DNA of 64,000 nt. Origin: Martinezella tropici (lineage in GTDB: Bacteria; Pseudomonadota; Alphaproteobacteria; Rhizobiales; Rhizobiaceae). The translations under genes and the position numbers were made by a program. The stretch covers positions 124,001-188,000 of the forward strand of contig JUHI01000001.1 of assembly GCA_000799755.1 (NCBI GenBank), in the 5' to 3' direction. Under the pieces are notes generated by a model. It worked only from the letters and a program-made list of their open reading frames with translations. It had not been told where the DNA came from and did no database searches. Of the stretch, positions 9,626 to 18,834 are shown one piece after another; the first letter of the stretch is position 1; each line of letters begins with the position of its first letter.

Positions 9626-9748
9626 GATTGGACTCACTTCCTCGAGTGAATGAAAGGATGGCGAGCAGGAGATTGGCGCGAGATACCCATGGTAAACGAA
9701 CCTCCCGACCTCAATCTCCTGGCGACAATGATGGCTCTAATGCCGCAT

Positions 9749-9776
9749 TGTTTCAGTTTGATGACAGTTTAATGAA
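9749..9776 (-). promoter_or_regulatory. Candidate PHO box (PhoB site) upstream of pstS
   Basis: On the minus strand CTGTCAT-CAAA-CTGAAAC (9750-9767) matches the PHO-box layout of two 7-base units 11 bases apart. The first unit is perfect and the second partial. A weaker unit, TTCATTAAA, precedes it. The rest of the 9626-9888 spacer has no gene. No phoB lies in this window, so control would be from a distant locus. Confidence 0.6.
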
Positions 9777-9888
9777 GCGGCGGTGACACAACTTGCAGCA
9801 AGCACTATGACCCTTGCGGAGCCGCATGGAAAGGCTTGCGTCCGTCCACAGGGGGCAGCGATCTTCATGTTTTGAATCAACATCATAC

Positions 9889-10233
9889 TCAAAGATGGAT
9901 GACATAGTCCTTGCGAGTCGTTTCAACGACTTCCCAGGTCCCCTTGAAGCCCGGCTTCAAGATCATCCGGTCGCCTGCGCGTAGATGAAAGGTCTCGCCA
10001 TCATCGGCTGTCACAATGGAATATCCGGAGAGAATGTTGAAATATTCCCACTCGTCATAGGCGATTTTCCATGTTCCCGGAGTCGCCTCCCAGATGCCGG
10101 CGTAAAGCCCCCCTTCGGCCTCGTCGATGTTCCAGCTGCGGAAGATCGGAGCTCCCGAAACGAGCCGGTCCGGCGCGGGCGCACCCATTTCTGGCTCGAC
10201 GCCGTCCATATCCAGTCGCACATAGGTCGTCAC
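9889..10233 (-). CDS. Small cupin-fold protein (Cupin_3/DUF861-like)
   Basis: The protein is one cupin beta-barrel of 114 residues. The segment WEYFNILSGYSIVTADDGE and the later GDRMILKPGFKGTWEV fit the DUF861 pattern, a family often of unknown substrate. The GTG at 10233 is chosen because AAGGGGAG lies 7 bases before it; the frame extends upstream without another good ribosome site. It lies between pstS and metY on the same strand with large gaps, so it is probably its own unit. Family assignment is fairly sure; function is unknown. Confidence 0.8.
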   Translation of the reverse strand: MTTYVRLDMDGVEPEMGAPAPDRLVSGAPIFRSWNIDEAEGGLYAGIWEATPGTWKIAYDEWEYFNILSGYSIVTADDGETFHLRAGDRMILKPGFKGTWEVVETTRKDYVIHL

Positions 10234-10377
10234 GCCGGTCTCCCCTTGATCAAGTCTCGGCCGCAAAGCACGAAGTCCGCAAGCGTCTTCAGAGCGCTCG
10301 CGGACCGACAGAAACACGAAACTTGCGGCCCTCAAAGATGGCCATCGGGCTTTTTCGGCCTTTGGCCGACGCCATCC

Positions 10378-11661
10378 TCAGACTTTTGCCAGCGATTGCT
10401 CGAGATCGGCGATGATATCCTTGACGTCTTCGATGCCGATCGACAGCCGCACCACATCCGGGCCGGCACCGGCGGCAACCTTTTGCTCATCGCTGAGCTG
10501 CTTGTGCGTCGTCGAGGCGGGGTGGATGACGAGCGAGCGCGTGTCGCCGATATTGGCGAGATGCGAGAAGAGCTGCAGGCCTTCGACCAGCCCCTTGCCG
10601 GCCTCATAGCCGCCCTTCAGGCCAAAGGTGAAGACGGAGCCCGCGCCCTTCGGTGAGTAGCGCTGCTGCAGGGCGTGGTTCGGATCTTCCTCCAAGCCGG
10701 CATAGTTCACCCATGCCACTTTCTCCTGCCCTTTCAGCCAGCGAGCGACGGCCAGCGCATTGTCGGAGTGGCGCTGCATGCGCAGCGGCAGCGTTTCGAT
10801 GCCCGTCAGGATCAGGAAGGCATTGAACGGCGAGATGGCTGGGCCGAGATCGCGCAGACCGAGAACACGGCAGGCAATGGCGAAGGCGAAATTGCCGAAG
10901 GTCGAATGCAGCACGATCCCGTTATATTCCGGGCGCGGCGAAGACAACATCGGGTAATTGCCCGAGGCGGACCAGTCGAAGGTGCCGCCGTCGACGATGA
11001 TCCCGCCCATGGAGTTGCCATGGCCGCCGAGGAACTTCGTCAGCGAGTGCACGACGATGTCGGCGCCATGTTCCAGCGGCCGGATGAGATATGGACTTGC
11101 CATGGTGTTGTCGACGATCAGCGGCAGGCCATGCTTATGCGCTACTGCGGCGATCGCGGCGATATCGACGAAGGTGCCGCCGGGATTGGCAAGGCTTTCG
11201 ATGAAGATGCCGCGGGTGCGGCCGTCGATCTGCGCCTCGAAGGTGGAGGGATCGGCGGGGTCGGCCCAGCGAACCCGCCAGTCGAAATTCTTGAAGGATT
11301 GCCCGAACTGGTTGACCGAGCCGCCGTAGAGCCGCTTGGCGGCGACGAAATTGTCGCCCGGCTGCATGATCGTATGGAAGACAAGCAACTGCGCGGCATG
11401 ACCGGAAGCGACCGCCAGAGCCGCGGTTCCGCCTTCAAGGGCGGCCACGCGCTCTTCGAGCACGGCCTGCGTCGGGTTCATGATACGGGTGTAGATATTG
11501 CCGAACTGCTGCAATCCGAAGAGAGCCGCGGCGTGATCGGCATCCTGAAAGACGAAGGATGTGGTCTGATAGATCGGCGTTGCGCGAGCACCTGTCGTGG
11601 GGTCCGGCTGCGCGCCCGCATGGATCGCAAGCGTGTCGAATCCAGGATTGTTCGTTGGCAT
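10378..11661 (-). CDS. metY: O-acetylhomoserine sulfhydrylase
   Basis: This PLP enzyme makes homocysteine from O-acetylhomoserine and sulfide for methionine synthesis. It has 427 residues, the long MetY form of the Cys/Met-metabolism family. The PLP lysine is in SLTKFLGGHGNSMGG. The N-terminal GFDTLAIHAG and YTRIMNPT blocks are typical. The ATG at 11661 follows GGGAGGAAGA. A sigma-70-like promoter is seen upstream. I see no recognisable SAM riboswitch in the leader. MetZ-type O-succinylhomoserine enzymes are shorter (~395), so MetY is preferred. Confidence 0.92.
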   Translation of the reverse strand: MPTNNPGFDTLAIHAGAQPDPTTGARATPIYQTTSFVFQDADHAAALFGLQQFGNIYTRIMNPTQAVLEERVAALEGGTAALAVASGHAAQLLVFHTIMQPGDNFVAAKRLYGGSVNQFGQSFKNFDWRVRWADPADPSTFEAQIDGRTRGIFIESLANPGGTFVDIAAIAAVAHKHGLPLIVDNTMASPYLIRPLEHGADIVVHSLTKFLGGHGNSMGGIIVDGGTFDWSASGNYPMLSSPRPEYNGIVLHSTFGNFAFAIACRVLGLRDLGPAISPFNAFLILTGIETLPLRMQRHSDNALAVARWLKGQEKVAWVNYAGLEEDPNHALQQRYSPKGAGSVFTFGLKGGYEAGKGLVEGLQLFSHLANIGDTRSLVIHPASTTHKQLSDEQKVAAGAGPDVVRLSIGIEDVKDIIADLEQSLAKV

Positions 11662-11699
11662 GATTCTTCCTCCCGCCAGAATTTGTTCGTGTCGGGAAA

Positions 11700-11727
11700 A
11701 TCATAGCGCCTGACATGTGAAAGTTAA
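11700..11727 (-). promoter_or_regulatory. Candidate sigma-70 promoter of metY
   Basis: On the minus strand TTAACT (11722-11727) and TATGAT (11700-11705) are spaced 16 bases apart, 39 bases before the metY start. Confidence 0.4.
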
Positions 11728-11830
11728 CCGCGAACTTTGCCGTGCGTCCCGGCTCACGGAAAAAACTTGCCATCTTTCAGTGAGATCGCGCGATAAACGG
11801 CCGGACCGCGTCGTCGCGCTCGATCTCGGA

Positions 11831-12259
11831 TCAGGCGACCAGACGCGGATATTCGATCGCCGGGCAGCGGTCCATGATGACCCTCACGCCCGCGGCTTCG
11901 GCTCTTGCGGCGGCGGCATCGTCGCGCACACCGAGCTGGCCCCATATGACCGGCGGCCGAGGCTCGATCATGATCGTCTCCTCCACGACCGACCGGAGAT
12001 ATTCCGGCGCCCGGAAAACGTCGACCATATCGACGGGCTCGGGAATATCCGCCAGGCGCGCATAGACCCATTGCCCCAGAATTTCCTTGCCGGCTTGTCC
12101 GGGATTGATGGGGATCACGCGATAGCCCCTGTTCAGGAGATAGGCCATCACACCGTTGCTCGGGCGCGCAGGATTGGGCGAAGCGCCGACGAGCGCAATG
12201 GTCCTTACGGACAAGAGGATATCGGCTATATATGAATCGTCATAACTATCGTGGTTCAT
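11831..12259 (-). CDS. CoA-binding (YccU-like) protein
   Basis: The single-domain Rossmann protein belongs to the CoA-binding family, with 142 residues. The nucleotide-binding stretch TIALVGASPNPARPSNGV lies near residues 19-36, followed by YRVIPINPG and the WGQLGVRDD segment. The family is linked to CoA or acyl-CoA binding, but no reaction is known. The ATG at 12259 (MNHDSYDD) follows GGGAGGCTTCGTG; the frame extends upstream with no better start. It may be co-transcribed with metY, about 170 bases downstream. Confidence 0.85.
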   Translation of the reverse strand: MNHDSYDDSYIADILLSVRTIALVGASPNPARPSNGVMAYLLNRGYRVIPINPGQAGKEILGQWVYARLADIPEPVDMVDVFRAPEYLRSVVEETIMIEPRPPVIWGQLGVRDDAAAARAEAAGVRVIMDRCPAIEYPRLVA

Positions 12260-12369
12260 CACGAAGCCTCCCACCTCGATCACACCTGCATTTGTCACAA
12301 CTATGGAAACCGCGACCGCGGCCTCCACGTATATACCGTATTATAACAACTTCAGGGAGGATTACTCAG

Positions 12370-12696
12370 ATGAAAAAATTCATCCTGCTCGGCCTGCTCA
12401 TCACATCGGCGGCGACGCCGGCGCTGGCCATTTCGCGATATAATTCAATGTCCATGACCTGCGCCGAGGCCAGGGCCGTCATCAACCGCGAGCGCGCCGT
12501 CATCATGCGCTACCCGGCCAGAAGAACGCCGAACATGACGCTCTATGACCGCTATGTCGCGGACAGCGGCGCATGCGATCTCGGCTACTACGCCTCGCAG
12601 GACTATCTTCCCACAAAAGACCGCGCCTCCTGCCCGGTCTACATATGCCGGCCGACGACCGACCTCGATGACGATGATTTGATTTTCCGACGCTGA
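12370..12696 (+). CDS. Small secreted protein of unknown function
   Basis: The 108-residue protein has a signal peptide (MKKFILLGLLITSAATPALA, cleavage near residue 20). The mature part has four cysteines and an arginine-rich middle (INRERAVIMRYP), and ends with an acidic run and RR. GGGAGG lies 12 bases before the ATG at 12370. It diverges from the CoA-binding gene. I do not recognise the family; the cysteines suggest periplasmic disulfides. Confidence 0.75.
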   Translation: MKKFILLGLLITSAATPALAISRYNSMSMTCAEARAVINRERAVIMRYPARRTPNMTLYDRYVADSGACDLGYYASQDYLPTKDRASCPVYICRPTTDLDDDDLIFRR

Positions 12697-13541
12697 GCAC
12701 AATGCGCTACGGCTGGATGTGGTGGACGACTCACTAGTCCGATGCGACCATTGATTGTCCCAGCTACGGTTCGCTTTCGGCAAAGCGGCCGTGAACGCAT
12801 CATTGCGTGCCTGTCCTTCAGCCGGTCTTCAAAGCGCTTTCAAAGATTTCTCCGATGCTCCGGAGTTGCGTTCTCGTGAAATGCAATCTTTGTTCGCTAT
12901 TTATTCACATATAAATTAGAAAGATCGCATGCACAATGAATTCAAACGAGAACCGATTGTGAACACGAAACATATGCTATTTCATAATTTTCCCACAGAA
13001 TAATTTTTGTATTCCCGCAATGATATACCCCACGATTTTTCGGCCTTCTGATTCTATACTTAAGATATAGGTAATTTTTAATACGTTTTTTATCCACCAC
13101 GACCGGCGTTAACTGTAATAATTTTCACCGCCTGAAGAATTATCCATCACATTCACCTGCGCAAGAGAGATCGTCGCGAGGGTTTTCATCGGGTTTCTCA
13201 GATATCGGGCTGCTAGTGGCAACATATGGCGACGCTGGCGCCATCGCCTTCTGTCGTTTTTATGTAAGAAGTGTCTAATGCTACTCCCGCGTTCACAGGA
13301 CATGCGATATTTGTTCGCGCTTCATACTCCGATAAATTAGTTATTTATAATGTCAGAAAGGACGCCCTGGAACGTAGCAAGAACATTTGACCAGACACCC
13401 GCGGCTGCCACTCTCAAGCCCAACAAGCCTTCATAATGGCCGATATTTCGTTGCTTTTCGATGTATTGCGGATCATATGGGGCCTCACTCCCACAAAATA
13501 CCAAGCATTGCCGTCCCGTCTGCCATTTTCCGAGGTCTTCC
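12697..13541. other. 845-base gene-free AT-rich stretch
   Basis: No convincing gene is seen. From about 12,880 to 13,120 and again near 13,300-13,360 the sequence is strikingly AT-rich compared with the flanks. A 64-codon minus frame (13109-13303) has no clear ribosome site and a composition unlike neighbours. The stretch could hold a small RNA, a decayed gene or the long leader of the downstream transporter. Confidence 0.5.
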
Positions 13542-14378
13542 GTGTCCCTTGACGTTATCGCGCTCGTTCTTTTCGGCGCCCTGTTGCATGCGACGTGGAA
13601 CGCGATCATCAAGGCCGGGACCGATAAGTCGCTCGATGCGGCACTCGTTTCGGCTGGCGGCGCGGTCGCGGCACTGCCTTTGCTGCCGTTCCTGCCACTG
13701 CCGGCCTCCGGGGCCTGGCCGTTCATCGGCGCTTCGGCCATCCTGCAGTTCGCCTATTTCCAGCTTGTTGCCGGCGCCTATCGCGCCGGGGATATCGGGC
13801 TTGTCTATCCGCTGATGCGCGGCGTCGCACCGCTCATAATCGTCTCCACGAGCAGCTTTGTCCTGAAGGAAACATTGTCGGGCGGCGCACTGATCGGCAC
13901 CATGACCATCTGCGCGGGCATATTGACGCTCGCCTTCGAGGCGCGAAAGGGCAGCCGCCGGGCAATCGTTCTCGCCCTTACCAATGCCGTCGTCATCGCG
14001 ACCTACACCTATGTCGACGGCATCGGTGCGCGGATTTCGGGCAATTCCATTTCCTATACGCTATGGATGGCGCTGCTGCCCCCTGTCCTTCTGTTCGCCT
14101 GGGCGATCTCACAGCGCGGCGTCAATGCCGTCGCCGCCCATGTCCGTTATAACTGGTGGCGCGGGCTCATCGGCGGCGGCGGCTCGATCGCGTCCTACGG
14201 ACTGGCATTGTGGGCGATGACCAAGGCGCCGGTCGCCATGGTTGCCGCCTTGCGCGAAACTTCGATCCTCTTTGCCTTGGTGATATCCGTCGTCGTCCTG
14301 AAGGAGCGGTCCAGCATCTGGCGCTATATTGCCGGCGGCATTATTGCTGCCGGAGTGTTGGTTTTGCGGCTTGGTTGA
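13542..14378 (+). CDS. EamA/DMT-family transporter
   Basis: The 278-residue inner-membrane protein has about ten hydrophobic segments arranged as two EamA repeats, typical of drug/metabolite transporters that export small metabolites. The GTG at 13542 (MSLDVIALVLFGALLHATWN) has GAGG 6 bases upstream. The HATWNAIIKAG segment is common in this subgroup. The substrate cannot be predicted. It stands alone upstream of the ribosomal protein genes, which have their own promoter. Confidence 0.85.
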   Translation: MSLDVIALVLFGALLHATWNAIIKAGTDKSLDAALVSAGGAVAALPLLPFLPLPASGAWPFIGASAILQFAYFQLVAGAYRAGDIGLVYPLMRGVAPLIIVSTSSFVLKETLSGGALIGTMTICAGILTLAFEARKGSRRAIVLALTNAVVIATYTYVDGIGARISGNSISYTLWMALLPPVLLFAWAISQRGVNAVAAHVRYNWWRGLIGGGGSIASYGLALWAMTKAPVAMVAALRETSILFALVISVVVLKERSSIWRYIAGGIIAAGVLVLRLG

Positions 14379-14463
14379 TGACAAATTGTGTGGTTTTATT
14401 ATACCACATGCTCAACTTATTGATTTTACTTCATAATTTTTACGATCGCTCGGTGCGTCGATA

Positions 14464-14492
14464 TTGACCATGTCGCTCATTCCCTCTATAAG
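14464..14492 (+). promoter_or_regulatory. Sigma-70-type promoter of rplM-rpsI
   Basis: TTGACC (14464-14469), 17-base spacer, TATAAG (14487-14492). Near-consensus and correctly placed about 120 bases before rplM, which leaves a leader of ~115 bases. Confidence 0.7.
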
Positions 14493-14614
14493 CCGCCGCA
14501 GATCGCAGCCTTTCCGGGCTGCTTTCTTTTTGGCATGCATCTAGCACGCCAAACCAAGCAACAAGAAACGCCCAGACGCCTTCGGGCCAAGGGTCCAAAA
14601 AGAGAGTATGCAAC

Positions 14615-15079
14615 ATGGCAACCTTCTCCCAGAAGCCTGCAGAGGTGGAGAAGAAGTGGGTTCTCATCGACGCCGAAGGGCTTGTCGTTGGCCGTCTCGC
14701 TTCTATCATCGCAATGCGTCTGCGCGGCAAGCATAAGGCTACCTTCACCCCACACGTCGACGACGGCGACAACGTCATCGTCATCAATGCCGACAAGGTC
14801 GTCTTCACCGGCAAGAAGTACGAAGACAAGGTTTACTACTGGCACACCGGTTATGCCGGCGGCATCAAGGAGCGTACGGCTCGCCAGATCATCGAAGGCC
14901 GCTTCCCGGAGCGCGTCGTTGAGAAGGCCGTCGAGCGCATGGTTCCCCGCGGTCCGCTCGGCCGTCGCCAGATGAAGAACCTGCGCGTCTACGCCGGCTC
15001 CAACCATCCCCACGAAGCCCAGCAGCCGGTCGTCCTCGACGTCGCAAAGCTGAACAAGAAGAACGTAAGGAGCGCCTGA
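14615..15079 (+). CDS. rplM: 50S ribosomal protein L13
   Basis: This early-assembling large-subunit protein has 154 residues. Typical blocks are seen: [18 protein letters not shown] at the start, [21 protein letters not shown] and [18 protein letters not shown]. The ATG at 14615 follows GAGAGTATGCAAC. It is the first gene of the conserved rplM-rpsI pair, with a 2-base gap to rpsI. Confidence 0.99.
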   Translation: MATFSQKPAEVEKKWVLIDAEGLVVGRLASIIAMRLRGKHKATFTPHVDDGDNVIVINADKVVFTGKKYEDKVYYWHTGYAGGIKERTARQIIEGRFPERVVEKAVERMVPRGPLGRRQMKNLRVYAGSNHPHEAQQPVVLDVAKLNKKNVRSA

Positions 15080-15081
15080 TA

Positions 15082-15552
15082 ATGGCTGATCTCTCTTCCC
15101 TGAAGGATCTCGGCACGGTATCGGAAGCAGCTGCTGCTCCGGCTCACGTCCGCAAGGTCGATTCGCTCGGCCGCTCCTACGCGACCGGCAAGCGCAAGGA
15201 CGCCGTTGCCCGCGTATGGGTCAAGGCCGGCTCCGGCAAGATCATCGTCAACGGCAAGGACTACACGGCTTATTTCGCCCGTCCGGTGCTGCAGATGATC
15301 CTGCGTCAGCCGATTGTCGCAGCTGCCCGTGACGGCCAGTTCGACATCATCGCAACAGTCGCCGGCGGCGGTCTTTCCGGCCAGGCCGGTGCCGTTCGTC
15401 ACGGTCTGTCCAAGGCTATCACCTACTTCGAACCGGGCCTGCGCTCGGTCCTGAAGAAGGGTGGCTTCCTGACCCGCGACAGCCGCGTTGTTGAACGTAA
15501 GAAGTACGGCCGTGCAAAGGCACGTCGTTCGTTCCAGTTCTCCAAGCGTTAA
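15082..15552 (+). CDS. rpsI: 30S ribosomal protein S9
   Basis: The 156-residue small-subunit protein has an N-terminal extension of ~25 residues common in alphaproteobacteria. The core starts at [15 protein letters not shown] and the C-terminus ends with the conserved [11 protein letters not shown] tail that reaches the P-site tRNA. AAGGAG lies 9 bases before the ATG. It is coupled to rplM and followed by a strong terminator. Confidence 0.99.
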   Translation: MADLSSLKDLGTVSEAAAAPAHVRKVDSLGRSYATGKRKDAVARVWVKAGSGKIIVNGKDYTAYFARPVLQMILRQPIVAAARDGQFDIIATVAGGGLSGQAGAVRHGLSKAITYFEPGLRSVLKKGGFLTRDSRVVERKKYGRAKARRSFQFSKR

Positions 15553-15580
15553 TCGCTTATCCGAGATCGGATTTTTGGAA

Positions 15581-15609
15581 AGGCCGGGTTTTCCCGGCCT
15601 TTTTCTTTT
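15581..15609 (+). terminator. Rho-independent terminator of rplM-rpsI
   Basis: Perfect 8-bp stem AGGCCGGG / CCCGGCCT with a TTTT loop (15581-15600), followed by TTTTCTTTT. It starts 29 bases after the rpsI stop. Confidence 0.9.
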
Positions 15610-15692
15610 GGCGGCATGGGAAAGATGCACATCCGCCAAGGCAAGCGGCGCATTTTGTGGCAAAGTCCTGATACAAGCATCGGGAGAGTTCA

Positions 15693-15956
15693 ATGCGTGG
15701 ATTCATCTTTTCGCTTCTGTTTTTGATCGCCAGCGCCGCACCCGTTCTGTGTGACGATGCCCAGCCAGTTCCGCCAGCCGACAAGGTCGCGGATATGCAG
15801 AGCATGAAGGATTTTCTCCAGGCAAACCCGGACTGTCGCCAATTCAACGACAGTTGCTCCTATTGTGTCGTGACCGATGGGCAGGCTGATTGCTCGACGC
15901 CGCAGATCGCTTGCGTGAAAAAGGCATATGAATGCACCGCCAGATCGGGCAAATAA
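15693..15956 (+). CDS. Small Cys-rich secreted protein
   Basis: The 87-residue protein has a signal peptide (MRGFIFSLLFLIASAAPVLC), with Cys20 either at the cleavage site or the last signal residue. The mature part has six further cysteines in NPDCRQFNDSCSYCVV, ADCSTPQIAC and YECTARS, so it is probably disulfide-bonded in the periplasm. GGGAGAG lies before the ATG at 15693. Function unknown. Confidence 0.75.
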   Translation: MRGFIFSLLFLIASAAPVLCDDAQPVPPADKVADMQSMKDFLQANPDCRQFNDSCSYCVVTDGQADCSTPQIACVKKAYECTARSGK

Positions 15957-16020
15957 GCATCGAGCAAAACCCATCCGTGATTCACATAACGGAATTTCGT
16001 TTCATCCTATGAGGCACGCC

Positions 16021-16398
16021 ATGAGCACCAACAAGGCATCCCGCTTTGCGGCCACTCCCGAGCCGCCCTACTACATCGTCTCCTTCGCCTCAGTTCGCAC
16101 GGCCGGCGACAATGGCTATGGCGCCATGGGCGAGCGCATGGAGGAAATGGCGCTGGCACAGGACGGCTGTCTCGGGCTTGAAAGCGCAAGAGGCGCTGAC
16201 GGTTTCGGCGTCACCAACTCCTTCTGGCGGGACGAGGAAAGCATTCGCGCCTGGAAGAACGTCGTCGCCCATCTGGCGGCCCAAAAACTCGGGCGCGAAC
16301 GCTGGTATGAGCAATACAAGGTTCGCATAGGACGGGTAGAACGGGCCTATGACTTTCAGGTGGACAAAGGAGACGCCCTTGCCGAGCACGTCGATTGA
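16021..16398 (+). CDS. ABM-fold monooxygenase-like protein
   Basis: The 125-residue protein matches the antibiotic-biosynthesis-monooxygenase fold: YYIVSFASVRT strand, MEEMALAQDGCLGLESARG, then SFWRDEESIRAWKN and HLAAQKLGRERWYEQYKVRI. Members range from quinol oxygenases to haem-degrading enzymes; the substrate here is unknown. The ATG at 16021 has GAGG 7 bases upstream. Its end overlaps the agmatinase-family start by 20 bases, so the two are probably translated together. Confidence 0.8.
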   Translation: MSTNKASRFAATPEPPYYIVSFASVRTAGDNGYGAMGERMEEMALAQDGCLGLESARGADGFGVTNSFWRDEESIRAWKNVVAHLAAQKLGRERWYEQYKVRIGRVERAYDFQVDKGDALAEHVD

Positions 16399-17332
16399 TC
16401 ACGCCTTCACCGCGACCAGCCTGACCTCGGCCGCGAGCGATCCCACGTTTGCCGGCGCGCTTTCCTTCATGCGCCGCCGGTTTACGAAATCGCTTGAGGG
16501 TGTCGACGCCGTCGTGTGGGGCATCCCCTTCGACGCTGCGACCTCCAACCGCCCTGGGACGCGTTTCGGGCCGCAAGCGATCCGCCGCGCGTCGGCAATC
16601 TTCGACAACGACCCGCAATATCCCTTCAATCGCGATCTTTTTGCCGAGATGGCCGTCATCGACTATGGCGACTGCCTGCTCGACTACGGCAATCATCAGG
16701 ACACGCCTGACGCCATCGAACGCCAGGCGACGGCGATCCTCGACAGCGGCGCCTTCATGCTAACGCTCGGCGGCGATCACTTCATCACCTGGCCGCTCTT
16801 GAAGGCCCATGTCGCCAAGCATGGGCCGCTGGCGCTCGTCCAGTTCGACGCTCATCAGGATACCTGGTTCGATGACGGCCGGCGCATCGACCACGGCTCC
16901 TTCGTCGCCCGCGCTGTGCGCGACGGGCTGATCGACCCGGACCGCTCCATCCAGATCGGTATCCGCACACATGCGCCCGACGATTTCGGCATCCACATTA
17001 TTCATGGCCATCAGGTCGAGGACATGAGTGCCGGCGATATCGCCTCGACGATCATCTCCCATACCAAGGGTGCCCCTACCTACCTGACCTTCGATATCGA
17101 TTGTCTCGATCCGGCCCATGCGCCGGGCACGGGAACGCCGGTCGCAGGCGGCCCTTCAAGCGCCAAGATCCTCTCGGTGCTGCAAAGGCTGCATCAGCTC
17201 GATATTCGGGGCGCCGATGTCGTCGAAGTCTCCCCCGCCTATGACCACGCCGACATCACCGCCATTGCGGGGGCGACCGTGGCGATGTATATGCTCGGTC
17301 TCCACGCCGAACGACGTGCGAGCGGCCGCTGA
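16379..17332 (+). CDS. speB: Agmatinase/ureohydrolase family protein
   Basis: This manganese hydrolase most likely cleaves agmatine to putrescine and urea. The metal-binding motifs are intact: GGDHFIT, FDAHQDTWFDDG and FDIDCLDPAHAPG. The start chosen is a TTG at 16379 (MPSTSIDHAF), because AAAGGAG lies 6 bases before it and no good site precedes the ATG at 16349; this gives 317 residues, normal for the family. It overlaps the ABM gene. Arginase, guanidinobutyrase or formimidoylglutamase-like activity cannot be excluded from sequence alone. Confidence 0.88.
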   Translation: MPSTSIDHAFTATSLTSAASDPTFAGALSFMRRRFTKSLEGVDAVVWGIPFDAATSNRPGTRFGPQAIRRASAIFDNDPQYPFNRDLFAEMAVIDYGDCLLDYGNHQDTPDAIERQATAILDSGAFMLTLGGDHFITWPLLKAHVAKHGPLALVQFDAHQDTWFDDGRRIDHGSFVARAVRDGLIDPDRSIQIGIRTHAPDDFGIHIIHGHQVEDMSAGDIASTIISHTKGAPTYLTFDIDCLDPAHAPGTGTPVAGGPSSAKILSVLQRLHQLDIRGADVVEVSPAYDHADITAIAGATVAMYMLGLHAERRASGR

Positions 17333-17469
17333 GACAAGATTTCGTGACAGGCACGACAGCTTCCCAAGGCTGTCCTGTCGCTTCCGAAGCGGCTGTTATG
17401 AAAATGAATCAACGACATGGCAAACTGAGTCCGGAAACACCCTCAACCTATTGAAAGAGCAGGAATAAG

Positions 17470-18402
17470 ATGGCACCGAAGATCTTCATCGATGGCGAAC
17501 ACGGAACCACGGGCTTGCAGATCCGCACGCGCATGGCCGACCGCCGCGATGTCGAGCTGCTGTCCATTCCGGAAGCCGAGCGGCGCAATGCCGCCATGCG
17601 CGAGGACATGCTGAACAGCGCCGATATCTCCATTCTCTGCCTGCCCGACGACGCGTCGAAGGAAGCGGTGAAGATGGTGGCGGGCAACAACAATGTCCGC
17701 GTCATCGACACCTCCACCGCCTTCCGCGTCCATCCGGACTGGGCCTATGGTTTTGCGGAGATGGATGGCAACCAGAGCAACAAGATCAAGGCGGCACGCT
17801 TCGTTGCCAATCCCGGCTGCTATCCGACGGGTGCGATCGGCCTCATCCGGCCGCTGCGCGCCGCCGGCATCCTCCCGGTCGGCTATCCCGTCACCGTCAA
17901 TGCCGTGTCCGGCTATACCGGCGGCGGCAAGCAGATGATTGCCCAGATGGAAAACCCGGATCATCCGGATGCGATCACCGCGCCGCATTTCCTCTACGGC
18001 CTGCCGCTGACCCACAAGCACGTGCCCGAGATGACGACGCATGGCCTGCTGGAGCGTGCGCCGATCTTCTCGCCGTCCGTCGGCCGCTTCCCGCAAGGCA
18101 TGATCGTGCAGGTGCCGCTGCATCTCGGCGATCTGGCGGAAGGCGCAACGTTGGAGAGTATTCACGCCGCGCTCGTCGGCCATTATGCCGGCCAGGATAT
18201 CGTTCAGGTCGTTTCGCTCGAAGAGAGCCGCACCCTGCCCCGCGTCAACGCCGTGGAGCTTGCCGGCAAGGACACGATGAAGCTGTTCGTCTTCGGCACG
18301 CCGGGCGCTGCACAAGTCAATCTCGTTGCGTTGCTCGACAACCTCGGCAAGGGCGCCTCGGGCGCCGCCGTGCAGAACATGGATTTGATGCTAAGCGCTT
18401 AA
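17470..18402 (+). CDS. argC: N-acetyl-gamma-glutamyl-phosphate reductase
   Basis: This is the third step of arginine synthesis, NADPH-dependent reduction of N-acetylglutamyl phosphate. At 310 residues it is the short, type-2 ArgC. Seen are the N-terminal [13 protein letters not shown] nucleotide loop and the catalytic cysteine in [18 protein letters not shown] precedes the ATG at 17470. It lies 137 bases after the agmatinase-family gene, an arginine-related neighbour, and is followed by a terminator hairpin. Confidence 0.96.
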   Translation: MAPKIFIDGEHGTTGLQIRTRMADRRDVELLSIPEAERRNAAMREDMLNSADISILCLPDDASKEAVKMVAGNNNVRVIDTSTAFRVHPDWAYGFAEMDGNQSNKIKAARFVANPGCYPTGAIGLIRPLRAAGILPVGYPVTVNAVSGYTGGGKQMIAQMENPDHPDAITAPHFLYGLPLTHKHVPEMTTHGLLERAPIFSPSVGRFPQGMIVQVPLHLGDLAEGATLESIHAALVGHYAGQDIVQVVSLEESRTLPRVNAVELAGKDTMKLFVFGTPGAAQVNLVALLDNLGKGASGAAVQNMDLMLSA

Positions 18403-18430
18403 TTGCCTGACGCAAATTGAAGCCTGATAG

Positions 18431-18476
18431 GCCCGGCTCGTTCATTCCATTATGGGATCGATCAGGCCGGGCTTTT
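18431..18476 (+). terminator. Terminator after argC
   Basis: GCCCGGC (18431-18437) pairs with GCCGGGC (18466-18472) followed by TTTTT. The interior can pair further. It starts 29 bases after the argC stop. Confidence 0.7.
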
Positions 18477-18834
18477 TCATGGCAGTAAGGAGTTTTATGC
18501 GATTTCGACTCTGCAATTGCTCCCGGCCATATTTTTGCCGCTGCTCTAAATTAGCCGAAGCTACACGGAAAAGTGATCCACCGTGAGGCTCCGGGACCAA
18601 TTGTCGGCCGGATTTCCTCTGTAACGGCTTCGCTGACCGGATGAGTGGGGCGTTAAAAGCTATCCCTTTTTTCAATGAATATCCAAGAATGAGCCATCGT
18701 AAAGGAATTGGTTACCATAATTCGGCATGCTTCCAGACAGTCGGCAACTTGGCGACCCGGCGCGGCTTTCGCGTCAGTGCGTGTGTGCGTCTTTGAGCCG
18801 GCTTAGTGTCTGTGTAGTTTGGATGACGAGTATC
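18477..18834. other. Gene-free spacer before the DUF2778 gene
   Basis: About 360 bases with no convincing gene. A 77-codon minus frame (18442-18675) runs through the argC terminator and has no ribosome site. The upstream control region of the next gene should lie here. Confidence 0.45.

Noticed and set aside
11662..11830. SAM-type riboswitch in the metY leader
   Set aside because: I looked for the conserved core and could not recognise one; only a promoter-like pair is visible.
13109..13303. 64-codon minus-strand frame in the AT-rich island
   Set aside because: No ribosome site, no motif, and composition that fits chance in low-GC DNA.
18442..18675. 77-codon minus-strand frame after argC
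   Set aside because: It runs through the argC terminator and lacks a ribosome site.
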